Assembly (NCBI GenBank): GCA_028284675.1
Contig: JANQRI010000016.1
Location: 1 to 58,440, forward strand
Reading direction: 5' to 3'
Length of the DNA stretch: 58,440 bases
Source: Gammaproteobacteria bacterium
Lineage (GTDB): Bacteria; Pseudomonadota; Gammaproteobacteria; HTCC5015
Under the pieces are notes generated by a model. The model did no database searches. It was not told the origin of the DNA and was given only the letters and a program-made list of their open reading frames with translations. This document shows, in pieces, positions 36,073 to 44,843 of the stretch. The position numbers and the translations under genes are program-made. Position 1 is the stretch's first letter, and each line of letters starts with the position of its first letter.

Positions 36073-36975
36073 TTGACAGAAAAACACACTCCCACGGTCT
36101 CACTGGTGCTCGGCAGCGGCGGCGCACGCGGCCTCACACACATTGGCATTATTGACTGGCTTGAAGAAAACGGCTTCAAAATTGAAGCTATCGCCGGCTG
36201 TTCAATGGGTGCTTTGATAGGCGGTTTTTATGCAGCCGGCAAGCTGGATACATATACCGCCTGGGTTCGTGAACTGAATAAAACGGATGTTATCCGTTAT
36301 CTCGATTTGTCATATGGCGGCCCCGGACTATTCAAAGGCGAACGCATTATCAAAGCCCTGCAGGAGCTGATTGGCGAACACAATATCGAAGACCTGCCGA
36401 TCGCCTTTACCGCAGTCGCCACCGATATCGAAAATGGCAAAGAGTGTTGGCTGAATGAAGGCCCGCTGTTCGATGCTATCCGGGCATCAATGGCAGTACC
36501 CACCTTATTTACACCTTATGAATACAAAGGCCGCAAGCTGGTCGATGGCGGCCTGGTCAACCCGGTGCCGATCGCACCGACATTTCAAAACGATACAGAC
36601 CTGACAATCGCAGTCACACTGCATGCCACACCGGACTCCACACCGAAACTGTTCGAGAAACCGAAATCCGAAAAAGCGCTTACGGAAACGCCATACCGAA
36701 AACGCATCACCCAGTTTATTGATGAATTGCAGAAAACCCTGACGCCCAAAAAGAAAGGCAATATGGGTGTTTTCGATATTGTACTGCGCTCATTCGATAC
36801 AATGCAGAATACCATAGCCCGTCTCAAGCTGGCCGCATATTCGCCGGACGTGATTATAGAAATTCCTAAAGACATCAGCTCAACCTACGAATTCTATCGC
36901 GCCGAGGAACTGATCGAACTCGGCAAACAAAAAGCTGAAGAAACACTCTCGCAATACCTAAGTGAAGAAACCTAA
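36073..36975 (+). CDS. Patatin-like phospholipase
   Basis: This 300-residue protein has the complete patatin catalytic set: oxyanion motif GSGGARG near residue 13, nucleophile elbow GCSMG, and the Asp of the dyad in LVDGGLVNPVP. A late coiled region (FDIVLRSFDTMQNTIARLKLA) and YRAEELIELGKQKAEETL match bacterial RssA-like proteins. The start is a TTG; the next ATG is inside the catalytic core, so TTG or another non-ATG start is needed. DUF4403-like and Atm1-type genes follow on the same strand with small gaps, which hints at a membrane-lipid or envelope unit. Confidence 0.9.
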   Translation: MTEKHTPTVSLVLGSGGARGLTHIGIIDWLEENGFKIEAIAGCSMGALIGGFYAAGKLDTYTAWVRELNKTDVIRYLDLSYGGPGLFKGERIIKALQELIGEHNIEDLPIAFTAVATDIENGKECWLNEGPLFDAIRASMAVPTLFTPYEYKGRKLVDGGLVNPVPIAPTFQNDTDLTIAVTLHATPDSTPKLFEKPKSEKALTETPYRKRITQFIDELQKTLTPKKKGNMGVFDIVLRSFDTMQNTIARLKLAAYSPDVIIEIPKDISSTYEFYRAEELIELGKQKAEETLSQYLSEET

Positions 36976-36996
36976 ATCCCACCGCCGGCCATAGCG

Positions 36997-38496
36997 ATGA
37001 AACTGCCCTCGAAAATTCTGTTAAGTATCGCCGGCATATTATTTCTGACAGCGATTGTATTAGTAACGGTTATTTACTTTAACAAGCCCGGCAAAATAAT
37101 TCCGGAAGCCCCGGATGCCCTGCCGTTTAGCGCAAAACCTTCCCCTAAAAAATCCAGTGTCTCAGTACCGATACGCATTCCGCTTAAAGCACTGGAAGAT
37201 TACGCCAACGCCCGTCTACCGGATATTCTGTACACCGGCAGAAACGAAGAAGTCGACGAAGACACACGCGCAAACCTGAACATTATCAAACGCGATAAAA
37301 TCCGCTTAAGCACCAAAGACAATACTTTAGATGCAGCGATCCCAATCCGTTTTGAAGCAGAGTTTTTCAAACCACGAAACAGCGCCAGACCGGCGCACAA
37401 AAAAAGCAAATCGGCCCAAAAACCGGACCCTTCAGAACAGGACTTTATAAAAAGCAAATCAACCGAAGGAGAGTTCACCGTACTTTTCAAACTTAAACTG
37501 GACATTACCGAGGACTGGCAATACCAATCAGAGGTTACCGCCGATTTTAAATGGGATAAAAAACCTTATATCAATCTGGGCCCGTTTAAAATCAGAATCA
37601 GCACCATTGTCGGCAAATCAATTCAAAAACAACTGCGTAAAATAACCGATGATATCAACAGCTCACTAAACCAAAGCTTAAATATTAAAGAAAAAATCAA
37701 TCAGGGTTGGGCCGATTTACACGCGCCGGCCGCGATAAACGATAACCCGCCAATCTGGCTGCTGGCTGCAATTGAATCAATACACATTGCAGATATTAAT
37801 ATGCCGCCGGGTTATATCCATTTTGATTTTGCACTGCGTACGGCACTAAAAACCGTTATAGGCAAAAAACCCACAACCCTCAAAGTGGCTCCGATACCTG
37901 TATTATCCAAAACACTCCCCGAAGAACGCGGCTTTACAATCAATTTGCCGGTCGCACTGGAGTTTGCAACACTGACGGAAACTGTACTGGAAAAGAGCAA
38001 AAACAAAATAATCGAGCTGGATAACGGTACAACCGCACAAATTAAGGATCTGAATATCTACGGCAACGGCGGTAACATCGTGATTGCAGTCGACCTGGAT
38101 GCTGATCTGCCAAAACGCTTTTATAATGTCCAAAGCCGGATATACCTCTCAGGCAGACCGGTGCTGGAAAAACAGGTCCTGTATTTTAGAGACTTCCATT
38201 TTGACGTAAAGACCAATGACCTTTTAGTCAGTGCGGCCTCATGGCTGGCTGACAATACCTATGTTATCGAAGAAATTGAACGAGACCTGGTATTCCCGCT
38301 CGCGGAAAAAATATCAGCAAACAAAATCATTATAAATCAGCAACTGAACAAACCGCTTAACGACTATGCACAGACCCGCGGCTCAATCAAACACCTGTAT
38401 TTAGAGGATCTTTATATAACAAAAAACGCGATCCAGATAAATGTATACATGCAAGGCGATGTTGCGGTCGATATCGCATTCAATACTCTCGACTAA
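36997..38496 (+). CDS. DUF4403-like membrane-anchored protein
   Basis: The 499 residues begin with one membrane anchor (ILLSIAGILFLTAIVLVTVI) and then a large exported, beta-rich domain with SVPIRIPLKALEDYANARLP. The repeated layout (INLGPFKIRISTIVGKSI, QLRKITDDINSSLNQSLNIKEKI, then FHFDVKTNDLLVSAASWLAD, ISANKIIINQQLN) is what I associate with DUF4403, a family with a tubular lipid-binding-like fold but no established role. It begins 21 bases after the patatin stop. The pairing with a phospholipase and an ABC exporter fits an envelope or lipid role, but that is inference. Confidence 0.75.
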   Translation: MKLPSKILLSIAGILFLTAIVLVTVIYFNKPGKIIPEAPDALPFSAKPSPKKSSVSVPIRIPLKALEDYANARLPDILYTGRNEEVDEDTRANLNIIKRDKIRLSTKDNTLDAAIPIRFEAEFFKPRNSARPAHKKSKSAQKPDPSEQDFIKSKSTEGEFTVLFKLKLDITEDWQYQSEVTADFKWDKKPYINLGPFKIRISTIVGKSIQKQLRKITDDINSSLNQSLNIKEKINQGWADLHAPAAINDNPPIWLLAAIESIHIADINMPPGYIHFDFALRTALKTVIGKKPTTLKVAPIPVLSKTLPEERGFTINLPVALEFATLTETVLEKSKNKIIELDNGTTAQIKDLNIYGNGGNIVIAVDLDADLPKRFYNVQSRIYLSGRPVLEKQVLYFRDFHFDVKTNDLLVSAASWLADNTYVIEEIERDLVFPLAEKISANKIIINQQLNKPLNDYAQTRGSIKHLYLEDLYITKNAIQINVYMQGDVAVDIAFNTLD

Positions 38497-38574
38497 GCTT
38501 ATGCAAACCTGTTCTCTTTCGTAAACTCCAGTGGTTTGTTAGGATTGCGCCAACCTTTCAAACCCGGCCGTATT

Positions 38575-40374
38575 ATGAGACATGCAAAAAACTACACCAG
38601 TGCCGACTGGTCCGGCGACTGGAAAACCCTGACCGGCCTGATTCCATACCTGCTTGAATATAAATCCCGTGTCGCGGCAGCTATGCTGTTTCTGATATTC
38701 GCAAAACTGGCCAATGTGACCATACCGATAATTCTGAAATTCATAGTTGACGATCTGGACAGTGCCAAAGCCCAGGTACTATCCGTGCCGTTTGCATTGC
38801 TGTTCGCTTATGGTGCATTGCGCTTCGGCACAGTACTGTTCGGCGAGTTACGCGATGCCGTATTTGCACGCGTCACCGAACGAGCGATGCGCCGGGTCGG
38901 GCTCGACGTATTTCAGCACTTACACCGGCTTGAACTCGATTTCCACCTGTCACGCCGCACCGGCGGGTTGTCCCGTGATATTGAACGCGGCACTACCGGC
39001 ATCAGCTTCCTGCTCCGGTTTATGCTATTCAATATTATTCCGACCCTATTGGAAATCGGTATGGTTGCGGCAATCCTGCTGTTTAAGTACAGCGCATGGT
39101 TCGCAATCATCACCTGCGCGGCGGTGATGATATATATTCTGTTCTCCGTGCTGGTTACCGAATGGCGCACCCGCTTTGTGCGTGAAATGAACGAAATGGA
39201 CAATAGATCCAATACGCGTGCGATTGACAGTCTGTTGAACTTTGAAACGGTTAAATATTTCGCGAACGAACGTTATGAGGCAGAGCAATACGACCGGAAC
39301 CTGGCACATTGGGAAACCGCGAGGCTAAAAAACCGCCTGTCTTTGGCCGCATTAAATTCCGGACAGGGATTTATCATCGCCTGCTCAATCATGGCAATGA
39401 TGATGCTGGCCGCAAAACAGGTTGCAGCGGGACATATGACACTCGGCGACCTGGTATTGGTCAATGCCTATATGATCCAGCTTTTTATCCCGCTTAACTT
39501 TCTCGGCTTTGTATATCGAGAGATTAAAAATGCATTAACCAATATCGAAAAAATGCTCGGGTTACTGAAACAAACACCACAGATCACTGATAAGCCCGGA
39601 GCCACTCCACTAAAACCCGATGGCGGCGGTATTCGTTTCGAAAACGTCAGCTTTGCATACAACCCTGCGCGCCCTATTCTTCAGAATATCAGCTTCGAGG
39701 TACCGGCGGGCACAAAGACCGCAATCGTGGGCCCCAGCGGCGCCGGTAAATCAACGATCGCGCGTTTATTATTTCGTTTTTATGATATCAACAACGGAAA
39801 CATCACCATTAACGGACAGGATATCCGCGATATCACCCAGGCAAGTCTGCGCAATGCAATCGGGATCGTGCCGCAGGATACCGTACTGTTTAACGACACA
39901 CTTCACTACAATATACAATACGGCAAACCGGATGCCGATAATAACACCATTCAGCAGGTAACCCAGCTAGCGCACCTGGATGAATTTATCAAACAGCTGC
40001 CCGAAGGTTTCGACACATTGGTCGGTGAGCGCGGCTTAAAACTTTCAGGCGGTGAAAAACAACGCGTAGCCATTGCCCGCACACTATTGAAAAACCCCTG
40101 CATTATGATTTTCGATGAAGCAACCTCGTCACTGGATTCAAATGCAGAAAAAGCAATTATCGCCGCACTGAATGAAGTCGCTGAAAACCGCACCACGGTT
40201 GCGATAGCACACCGCTTATCAACGATTGTCGATGCAGATAATATTATCGTACTGAACAATGGCCATATTGAAGAGCAAGGCGCCCACCAGGAACTGCTTA
40301 CACGCAACGGACTGTATGCAGAACTGTGGAAACACCAGCAACAGGAAGCGGACGAAGCAACGGTTTCAGTATAA
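38575..40374 (+). CDS. ABC exporter, Atm1/HMT type (fused permease and ATPase)
   Basis: This half-transporter has 599 residues from the ATG at 38575; a TTG at 38536 would add 13. Six transmembrane helices fill the first 320 residues, with FHLSRRTGGLSRDIERGT and LNFETVKYFANERYEAEQY, which are hallmarks of the Atm1 family. The ATPase domain has Walker A GPSGAGKST, signature LSGGEKQRVAIAR and Walker B IMIFDEATSSLDS. Bacterial Atm1 proteins export glutathione derivatives and help with heavy-metal or thiol stress. The start is uncertain because neither candidate has a good ribosome site. Confidence 0.92.
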   Translation: MRHAKNYTSADWSGDWKTLTGLIPYLLEYKSRVAAAMLFLIFAKLANVTIPIILKFIVDDLDSAKAQVLSVPFALLFAYGALRFGTVLFGELRDAVFARVTERAMRRVGLDVFQHLHRLELDFHLSRRTGGLSRDIERGTTGISFLLRFMLFNIIPTLLEIGMVAAILLFKYSAWFAIITCAAVMIYILFSVLVTEWRTRFVREMNEMDNRSNTRAIDSLLNFETVKYFANERYEAEQYDRNLAHWETARLKNRLSLAALNSGQGFIIACSIMAMMMLAAKQVAAGHMTLGDLVLVNAYMIQLFIPLNFLGFVYREIKNALTNIEKMLGLLKQTPQITDKPGATPLKPDGGGIRFENVSFAYNPARPILQNISFEVPAGTKTAIVGPSGAGKSTIARLLFRFYDINNGNITINGQDIRDITQASLRNAIGIVPQDTVLFNDTLHYNIQYGKPDADNNTIQQVTQLAHLDEFIKQLPEGFDTLVGERGLKLSGGEKQRVAIARTLLKNPCIMIFDEATSSLDSNAEKAIIAALNEVAENRTTVAIAHRLSTIVDADNIIVLNNGHIEEQGAHQELLTRNGLYAELWKHQQQEADEATVSV

Positions 40375-40524
40375 AAGCCACTAATTGCCACATGAAATCA
40401 TAAGCAACACTGTTTACAGCTTTTTTGAAGCATCTAGTTATCACAGTAAATCAGGTTCAGAAATTAAGCATAACGAAGGGAAATCGTCCATATGATGCGC
40501 TTGGATCTGTTGTGTTTGTAGGGT

Positions 40525-40717
40525 AAAACCAACAGGAGGTTGGTTTTAGTGCCGTCAGGCCAGGACGGCCTGTGGGCACGACCCGTTACAAACTCAACAG
40601 ACCAAGGTAACGCACACAGCGCAAAGCGCTGTGTAAGCGCGCATCATCTGGACAAGTTTCTTTGGTGACTTTCTTTTGAAAGAAAGTCACTCGGCCGCGC
40701 AGCCGAGACTGCGCAGT
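40525..40717. repeat. Composite array of hairpins, possible dispersed palindromic element
   Basis: Inverted repeats follow one another. Arms are 40525-40533/40539-40547 (9 bp, AAAACCAAC), 40549-40553/40575-40579 enclosing 40557-40561/40567-40571 (AGGCC/GGCCT), 40614-40622/40626-40634 (9 bp, ACACAGCGC), 40665-40676/40679-40690 (12 bp, GTGACTTTCTTT, two-base loop), 40690-40695/40702-40707 (CTCGGC/GCCGAG), then the palindrome ACTGCGCAGT at 40708-40717. The TTTCTTTGGTGACTTTCTTT core resembles palindromic repeats I recall from proteobacterial intergenic regions. That resemblance is from memory and unchecked. Confidence 0.75.
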
Positions 40718-40948
40718 GCAAACCTTTGCAAAAATATCTAAACTTTTTAAAGTGATTCGGCAAAGGCCACTGATAAATCAAGCGACTTTTCAATCAAGGC
40801 CCTATTACCCAGACCCCCCATTGAATCTGATCTTTATGTCCTCGGTATTCGCATCAAAGTGTATTTGATTTTTACAATATCAAACTACAGTAGCATAGAG
40901 TTTTTTATTACAACCCAAAGCTCTAAATATAAGACCATATAACAAAAA

Positions 40949-40972
40949 AAAGGCCTGCAGATGCAGGCCTTT
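40949..40972 (-). terminator. Strong terminator of the DUF4397 gene
   Basis: An 11-bp perfect stem, AAAGGCCTGCA/TGCAGGCCTTT, with a two-base loop is followed on the minus strand by a run of T. It lies 27 bases after the stop codon at 40999. Confidence 0.9.
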
Positions 40973-40998
40973 CTAAAATACAAAACAAACAGCAAATT

Positions 40999-42507
40999 TT
41001 AATTCGTCAAAACGATCACATTAAAATCTGCCGGAGCACCCGCAGGCTCGATAGGACCCCGGGCAACCACTGAAGCCACCAAACCGGCAGTTAACGCAAA
41101 ACCCTCAACATTAATGGCTGTCATGCCACCAGCCAAAACACGGATATCATAACTTCCCGGGCTAACTGCAACATAATCGCTGATTTCACTAAAGGCAAAA
41201 TCATCCAATAATGGCGCACCGGCCATACCCGCCTCAACTTCTGCTGGGGTAAAAGCACCCGCGGGTGTCACGAATACATCAACAATACCAGCCGCCGGCG
41301 CGGCATGCACAACTTTCACTCTTGCTTCAGTCGCAACTGAGCGATTAGTATCAAGCGTTGCCAATAAACTGAATGCAGGCGTCATAGCCACCCGGCCTAC
41401 GGCAAAAACCGAATACTCTTCACCGGCAGCAAGTGTTAACGCAGGCGATGTAAATACGCTGTCACCAATAGTATCGGTATTGGGCGCCACATCAAAAATA
41501 TAGTCCCCGGCAGGCACTGCAACATAATCACCTGTACCGTTAGGCACAATATCCGTATAGCTGAACGCATCAATTAGTTCTGTCGGGCTTGTCGGCAAAA
41601 CAGAGCTGCTTGCAAATACTTCAACCGGGCCACCGGCGACACTACCCGCATCAGGCGATACATGAGTGACCCGGGCACCGGTGCTTGTTGCAGTATCAAA
41701 CAAGGTCAGCTGAGCGGTATCTGTTGCCACCAGTAATTTTATCGGAGATGTTGCCAAAGCAACCGAAGAGGTATTACTTAAAGCAGCAATCATTAGTTTT
41801 TGTGCGCCAAAACCACTCAGATCAACCGTTCCGGAATCAAATACAACTGTTTTGGTACCTGCCAGTGTAACGCGAATCTGATATTGACCAACCGGCACAA
41901 CCCCAGCATCCACACTTTCTTTAAAACTAAAACTTAATGTCGGGTCAATGCTGCTGATATCCGCACCCGGCGCAGTTACATACACGTCTACCGCAGGTGC
42001 ATCAGGGGATGCATGCACAACTGCCAGAGCAACCCCGCTGCTTGACGGCGTTGATGCAGAATTATTCACTACCAAAGGTTCAATTGCACTTACAGGCTCT
42101 ACTGCAAACACAGTCACTTCAGCTGTATTTGAAAGTGCGAAACTACTAACCGTTATAACATCCGCATTACCGCCAGGAATAATTCCCTCAACAATAATAT
42201 CATAGCTCCCGGCAGGAACACTTAAAGCGCCCGAACTTTGGGCATAATCAAGAGCAGAGATCACCGGTGCCGGACGATTTGCAGGATCAAGCCCTATGGC
42301 TGCGTAAACATTGACTGCCGGAGCATCCGGGGATGCATGGATCACTCTCAGCCTGGGATCAACTGTATTCCCTGTAGAGCTCGTATTGCTGTCTGAATCG
42401 GAACATGCACTTATTAAACTCACACCCAAAACCAGAGACATCATATAAAAACTTTTTGATAAATATTTTTTATACTTATCACTTACCGATAAATTTTTTG
42501 ATAACAT
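40999..42507 (-). CDS. DUF4397-repeat lipoprotein
   Basis: The ATG at 42507 has GGAG eight bases upstream and is preferred over 42537, giving 502 residues. A longer than usual cytoplasmic lead (about 20 residues) precedes the hydrophobic segment and lipobox ISAC, followed by a Ser/Asp/Asn-rich tether. The body contains repeated DUF4397 modules, each opening with a variant of HASPDAPAV: RVIHASPDAPAVNVYA, AVVHASPDAPAVDVYV, RVTHVSPDAGSV and VKVVHAAPAAGIVDVFV. The modules are beta-sandwich-like and presumably surface-exposed. Function is unknown. The promoter at 42559-42587 and its direct repeats suggest regulation; the terminator is at 40949-40972. Confidence 0.88.
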   Translation of the reverse strand: MLSKNLSVSDKYKKYLSKSFYMMSLVLGVSLISACSDSDSNTSSTGNTVDPRLRVIHASPDAPAVNVYAAIGLDPANRPAPVISALDYAQSSGALSVPAGSYDIIVEGIIPGGNADVITVSSFALSNTAEVTVFAVEPVSAIEPLVVNNSASTPSSSGVALAVVHASPDAPAVDVYVTAPGADISSIDPTLSFSFKESVDAGVVPVGQYQIRVTLAGTKTVVFDSGTVDLSGFGAQKLMIAALSNTSSVALATSPIKLLVATDTAQLTLFDTATSTGARVTHVSPDAGSVAGGPVEVFASSSVLPTSPTELIDAFSYTDIVPNGTGDYVAVPAGDYIFDVAPNTDTIGDSVFTSPALTLAAGEEYSVFAVGRVAMTPAFSLLATLDTNRSVATEARVKVVHAAPAAGIVDVFVTPAGAFTPAEVEAGMAGAPLLDDFAFSEISDYVAVSPGSYDIRVLAGGMTAINVEGFALTAGLVASVVARGPIEPAGAPADFNVIVLTN

Positions 42508-42558
42508 TTTCAATTTCTCCAGAATATTTTTGACCAAAACGATCGACAGGAGAAATTT

Positions 42559-42587
42559 TAATTATGTTTCGGTGAATAGATCGTCAA
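42559..42587 (-). promoter_or_regulatory. Sigma-70-type promoter of the DUF4397 gene
   Basis: On the minus strand, TTGACG (42587-42582) and TAATTA (42564-42559) are 17 bases apart. CATAAT overlaps the second hexamer with 15-base spacing. The coding start is about 50 bases downstream. The direct repeats at 42593-42640 begin five bases upstream of the -35 element, the place for an activator. Confidence 0.6.
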
Positions 42588-42592
42588 CAACA

Positions 42593-42640
42593 CGTGAAAA
42601 ACCCGTGAAGAAAAATATTTATACGTGAAGATTGCGTGAA
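42593..42640 (-). promoter_or_regulatory. Four TTCACG direct repeats upstream of the DUF4397 promoter
   Basis: The hexamer TTCACG (CGTGAA on the plus strand) occurs at 42593-42598, 42604-42609, 42624-42629 and 42635-42640. Start-to-start distances are 11, 20 and 11 bases, so two head-to-tail pairs are in phase with the helix. Such 11-base spaced pairs are the usual target layout of OmpR/PhoB-type response regulators. The regulator is not identified here. Confidence 0.6.
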
Positions 42641-42734
42641 AGAGCTGATGCACCGAGAGTAAACTAATATACACCAACCCGATTCAGCTGGTAAAAATCA
42701 ATGCGTCCAAAAAGAAAAAGATTTTTATGTATTT

Positions 42735-42759
42735 AGTGACCGGTAAACCCGGCATCACT
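42735..42759 (-). terminator. Possible terminator after the DUF2007 gene
   Basis: AGTGACCGG pairs with CCGGCATCACT with a two-base bulge across a five-base loop, just after the DUF2007 stop at 42763. The following minus-strand sequence is AT-rich rather than a clean T-run. Confidence 0.4.
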
Positions 42760-42762
42760 GGC

Positions 42763-42996
42763 TTATTCACCTATAGAATCTGAAGTGCGATTCTGATCCC
42801 AATCCCGAATAACATCCTGAGCTTCCGTAAAATCCGAGTCTGCAACCAAAACACGCACCATGGAAACAGCCGGCAACTCCCCGATACCGCCCTGCAGATA
42901 CTCGCCATCCACTCTTGCATTTAAGCCTGCCTGTATTAACAGATCTTTAACTATCTGGGCCTCAACTATATTGGGCGCTTCGTATACCAGCTTCAT
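42763..42996 (-). CDS. DUF2007 protein
   Basis: This is a 77-residue protein with the DUF2007 pattern: MKLVYEAPNIVEAQIVKDLLIQAGLNARVDGEYLQGGIGELP, then VRVLVADSDFTEAQDVIRDWD. Members are described as putative signal-transducing proteins with a beta-alpha fold; no biochemistry is visible. It lies 27 bases after the adenosine-kinase-like gene on the same strand, probably as the last gene of that transcript. Confidence 0.85.
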   Translation of the reverse strand: MKLVYEAPNIVEAQIVKDLLIQAGLNARVDGEYLQGGIGELPAVSMVRVLVADSDFTEAQDVIRDWDQNRTSDSIGE

Positions 42997-43023
42997 AAAA
43001 TTATGCCGTATTCCTTTAATCTT

Positions 43024-44031
43024 TTAAGAAAGACGTTCAGAAGAGAATTCTTTTAATAAGGTTTGCGTCTGCTCCAGCTTCAGGCGCGGACCAAAACTGG
43101 ATACCAGTTTCGCGGCCGACAATGCGGCCAGATCACCAGCCTGTTGCCTGCTCATACCATTGGTAATACCGTACAGATAAGCACCGGCAAACATATCTCC
43201 GGCACCGACCGTATCAATAGCCTTAACCGGAACCGGGGCTATTTCGATTACTCCGCTCTGATCAAATATTAATGCACCTTTCGCACCACGGGTAATCACG
43301 CATTCCTTTGCAATGCTTTTCAAATAATCAATTGCCGCATCAAGATTATCCGCTTCAGCCATACCCAGAACTTCATCTTCGTTTGCAAACAACAAATCAA
43401 CACCGTCGTCAATCATTTCCAGTAAGCCGGCTTTGAAAAATTTGACCATATTCGGGTCTGACAACGACAGCGCAATTTTAGTGTCGCATTGCGTTGCAAC
43501 CTTATGCGCATGAATGGCCGCGGCTTTGGTGCCGTCACCGGTCACCAGATATCCTTCTATATAAACATAAGCGGCATCTTCTATTGCCGCCTCGTCAACC
43601 TCGTTTTTGGAAAAATCCGCCGACACGCCCAAATAGGTATTCATTGTACGGTCTGCATCCGGTGTGACAAATACCAGACATTTGCCGGTCACACCCTGCC
43701 CCATGCGTGCCGGGTGAATATTGGTGGTAACACCGCCATGGATCAGATCATCGACATAGAAGTGCCCCATCTCATCATCCGCAACACGACAGGAGTAAAA
43801 TGCTTTACCGCCAAACTGGCTGACCGCAATAATCGTATTCGCTGCTGATCCGCCGCTGCCGCGGTTACATTCATGCGCACCCAACGCCTCGACCACTTTG
43901 GCCTGTTGCGCCTCATCAACCAGAGTCATCACGCCTTTCTCAATCTCCAGCTCCGCAAGACGTTCAGGACTGACTTCATATTCCAGATCCACCAGCGCAT
44001 TGCCGAGGCCGTACACATCATATTTTTTCAT
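43024..44031 (-). CDS. PfkB-family kinase, adenosine-kinase-like
   Basis: This 335-residue protein is a ribokinase-fold sugar or nucleoside kinase. GLGNALVDLEYEV is the start, GSGGSAANTIIAVSQFGGKAFY is the first PfkB signature, and DTVGAGDMFAGAYLYG is the C-terminal signature with the catalytic Asp. NEDEVLGMAEADNLDAAIDYL matches the bacterial adenosine-kinase-like subgroup. The substrate is not settled, so no symbol is given. It follows YadGH by 41 bases and precedes the DUF2007 gene, all minus strand. Confidence 0.9.
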   Translation of the reverse strand: MKKYDVYGLGNALVDLEYEVSPERLAELEIEKGVMTLVDEAQQAKVVEALGAHECNRGSGGSAANTIIAVSQFGGKAFYSCRVADDEMGHFYVDDLIHGGVTTNIHPARMGQGVTGKCLVFVTPDADRTMNTYLGVSADFSKNEVDEAAIEDAAYVYIEGYLVTGDGTKAAAIHAHKVATQCDTKIALSLSDPNMVKFFKAGLLEMIDDGVDLLFANEDEVLGMAEADNLDAAIDYLKSIAKECVITRGAKGALIFDQSGVIEIAPVPVKAIDTVGAGDMFAGAYLYGITNGMSRQQAGDLAALSAAKLVSSFGPRLKLEQTQTLLKEFSSERLS

Positions 44032-44072
44032 ATATTTTTTAACCTTGAATTAAACTGCAATCGAAAACTTTT

Positions 44073-44843
44073 TTATGCTCTTAGCCCTGAGCCTTTATCC
44101 AATAAAAACAGGCTGATGACGAATAGTATCGTAGTCAATACCATGATGACCACGTACGACCAAATAAGGCTGATATCTGAAACGCCCAACACACCGTAAC
44201 GAAAACCGTTGACCATATAGAGTATCGGATTCGCAAGTGAAGCCTGTTGCCAAAAAGCCGGCAACATTGCTATGGAATAAAATACGCCACCCAAATAAGT
44301 CAACGGTGTCAATACGAATGTCGGAATCAAATTGATATCGTCAAAGCTGTTTGCAAACACCGCATTAATCAGCCCGGCCAGCGAAAACAGCATCGCAGTC
44401 AATATACCGATACTGAATACAATAAAATAATGCTGAATATGCAGATCGGTAAAACATAAAGACACCAGTGTCACCGCAACACCGACACACAGGCCACGGG
44501 CGACACCACCAACCGCAAACCCAAGCACTATAATATAGTTCGGTGTCGGCGAAACCAGCATCTCTTCAATATTGCGCTGAAACTTCGACCCAAAAAACGA
44601 ACCAACCACATTTGCGTATGAGTTGGTGATGATCGACATCATAATCAAGCCCGGCACAATGTATTCCATATAACTAAACCCGCCAACCGTACCGATTCGG
44701 GAACCAATCAGTGTACCGAAGATTAAAAAATAAAGTGAAGTGGTGATCATCGGCGGCAATATTGTCTGCGTCCAGATCCGGGTAAAGCGCACAATTTCAC
44801 GGCGCACTATGGTTTTGAACGAAACGTATCGACTGTAGCTCAT
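44073..44843 (-). CDS. yadH: ABC-2 type permease YadH
   Basis: This is a 256-residue membrane permease with about six hydrophobic segments and the ABC-2 end signature. RFTRIWTQTILPPMITTSLYFLIFG and MEYIVPGLIMMSIITNSYANVVGSFF match E. coli YadH closely. TFVLTPLTYLGGVFYSIAMLPAFW and NPILYMVNGFRYGVLG are the typical late motifs. Its start overlaps the YadG stop by four bases. The transported substrate is unknown. Confidence 0.93.
   Translation of the reverse strand: MSYSRYVSFKTIVRREIVRFTRIWTQTILPPMITTSLYFLIFGTLIGSRIGTVGGFSYMEYIVPGLIMMSIITNSYANVVGSFFGSKFQRNIEEMLVSPTPNYIIVLGFAVGGVARGLCVGVAVTLVSLCFTDLHIQHYFIVFSIGILTAMLFSLAGLINAVFANSFDDINLIPTFVLTPLTYLGGVFYSIAMLPAFWQQASLANPILYMVNGFRYGVLGVSDISLIWSYVVIMVLTTILFVISLFLLDKGSGLRA

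Larger units (their letters stand above)
40375..40998. other. Non-coding 0.6 kb between the Atm1-type exporter and the DUF4397 gene
   Basis: The first 150 bases show nothing clear. The hairpin array at 40525-40717 fills the middle. From 40718 to about 40940 the sequence is AT-rich with no repeats or reading frame that I can support. The strong terminator of the DUF4397 gene is at 40949-40972. No promoter was recognised. Confidence 0.6.

Noticed and set aside
40375..40998. A hidden gene or tRNA in the 0.6 kb gap
   Set aside because: No open frame of note and no cloverleaf; the inverted repeats do not form tRNA arms or carry the TTC-A and CCA features.
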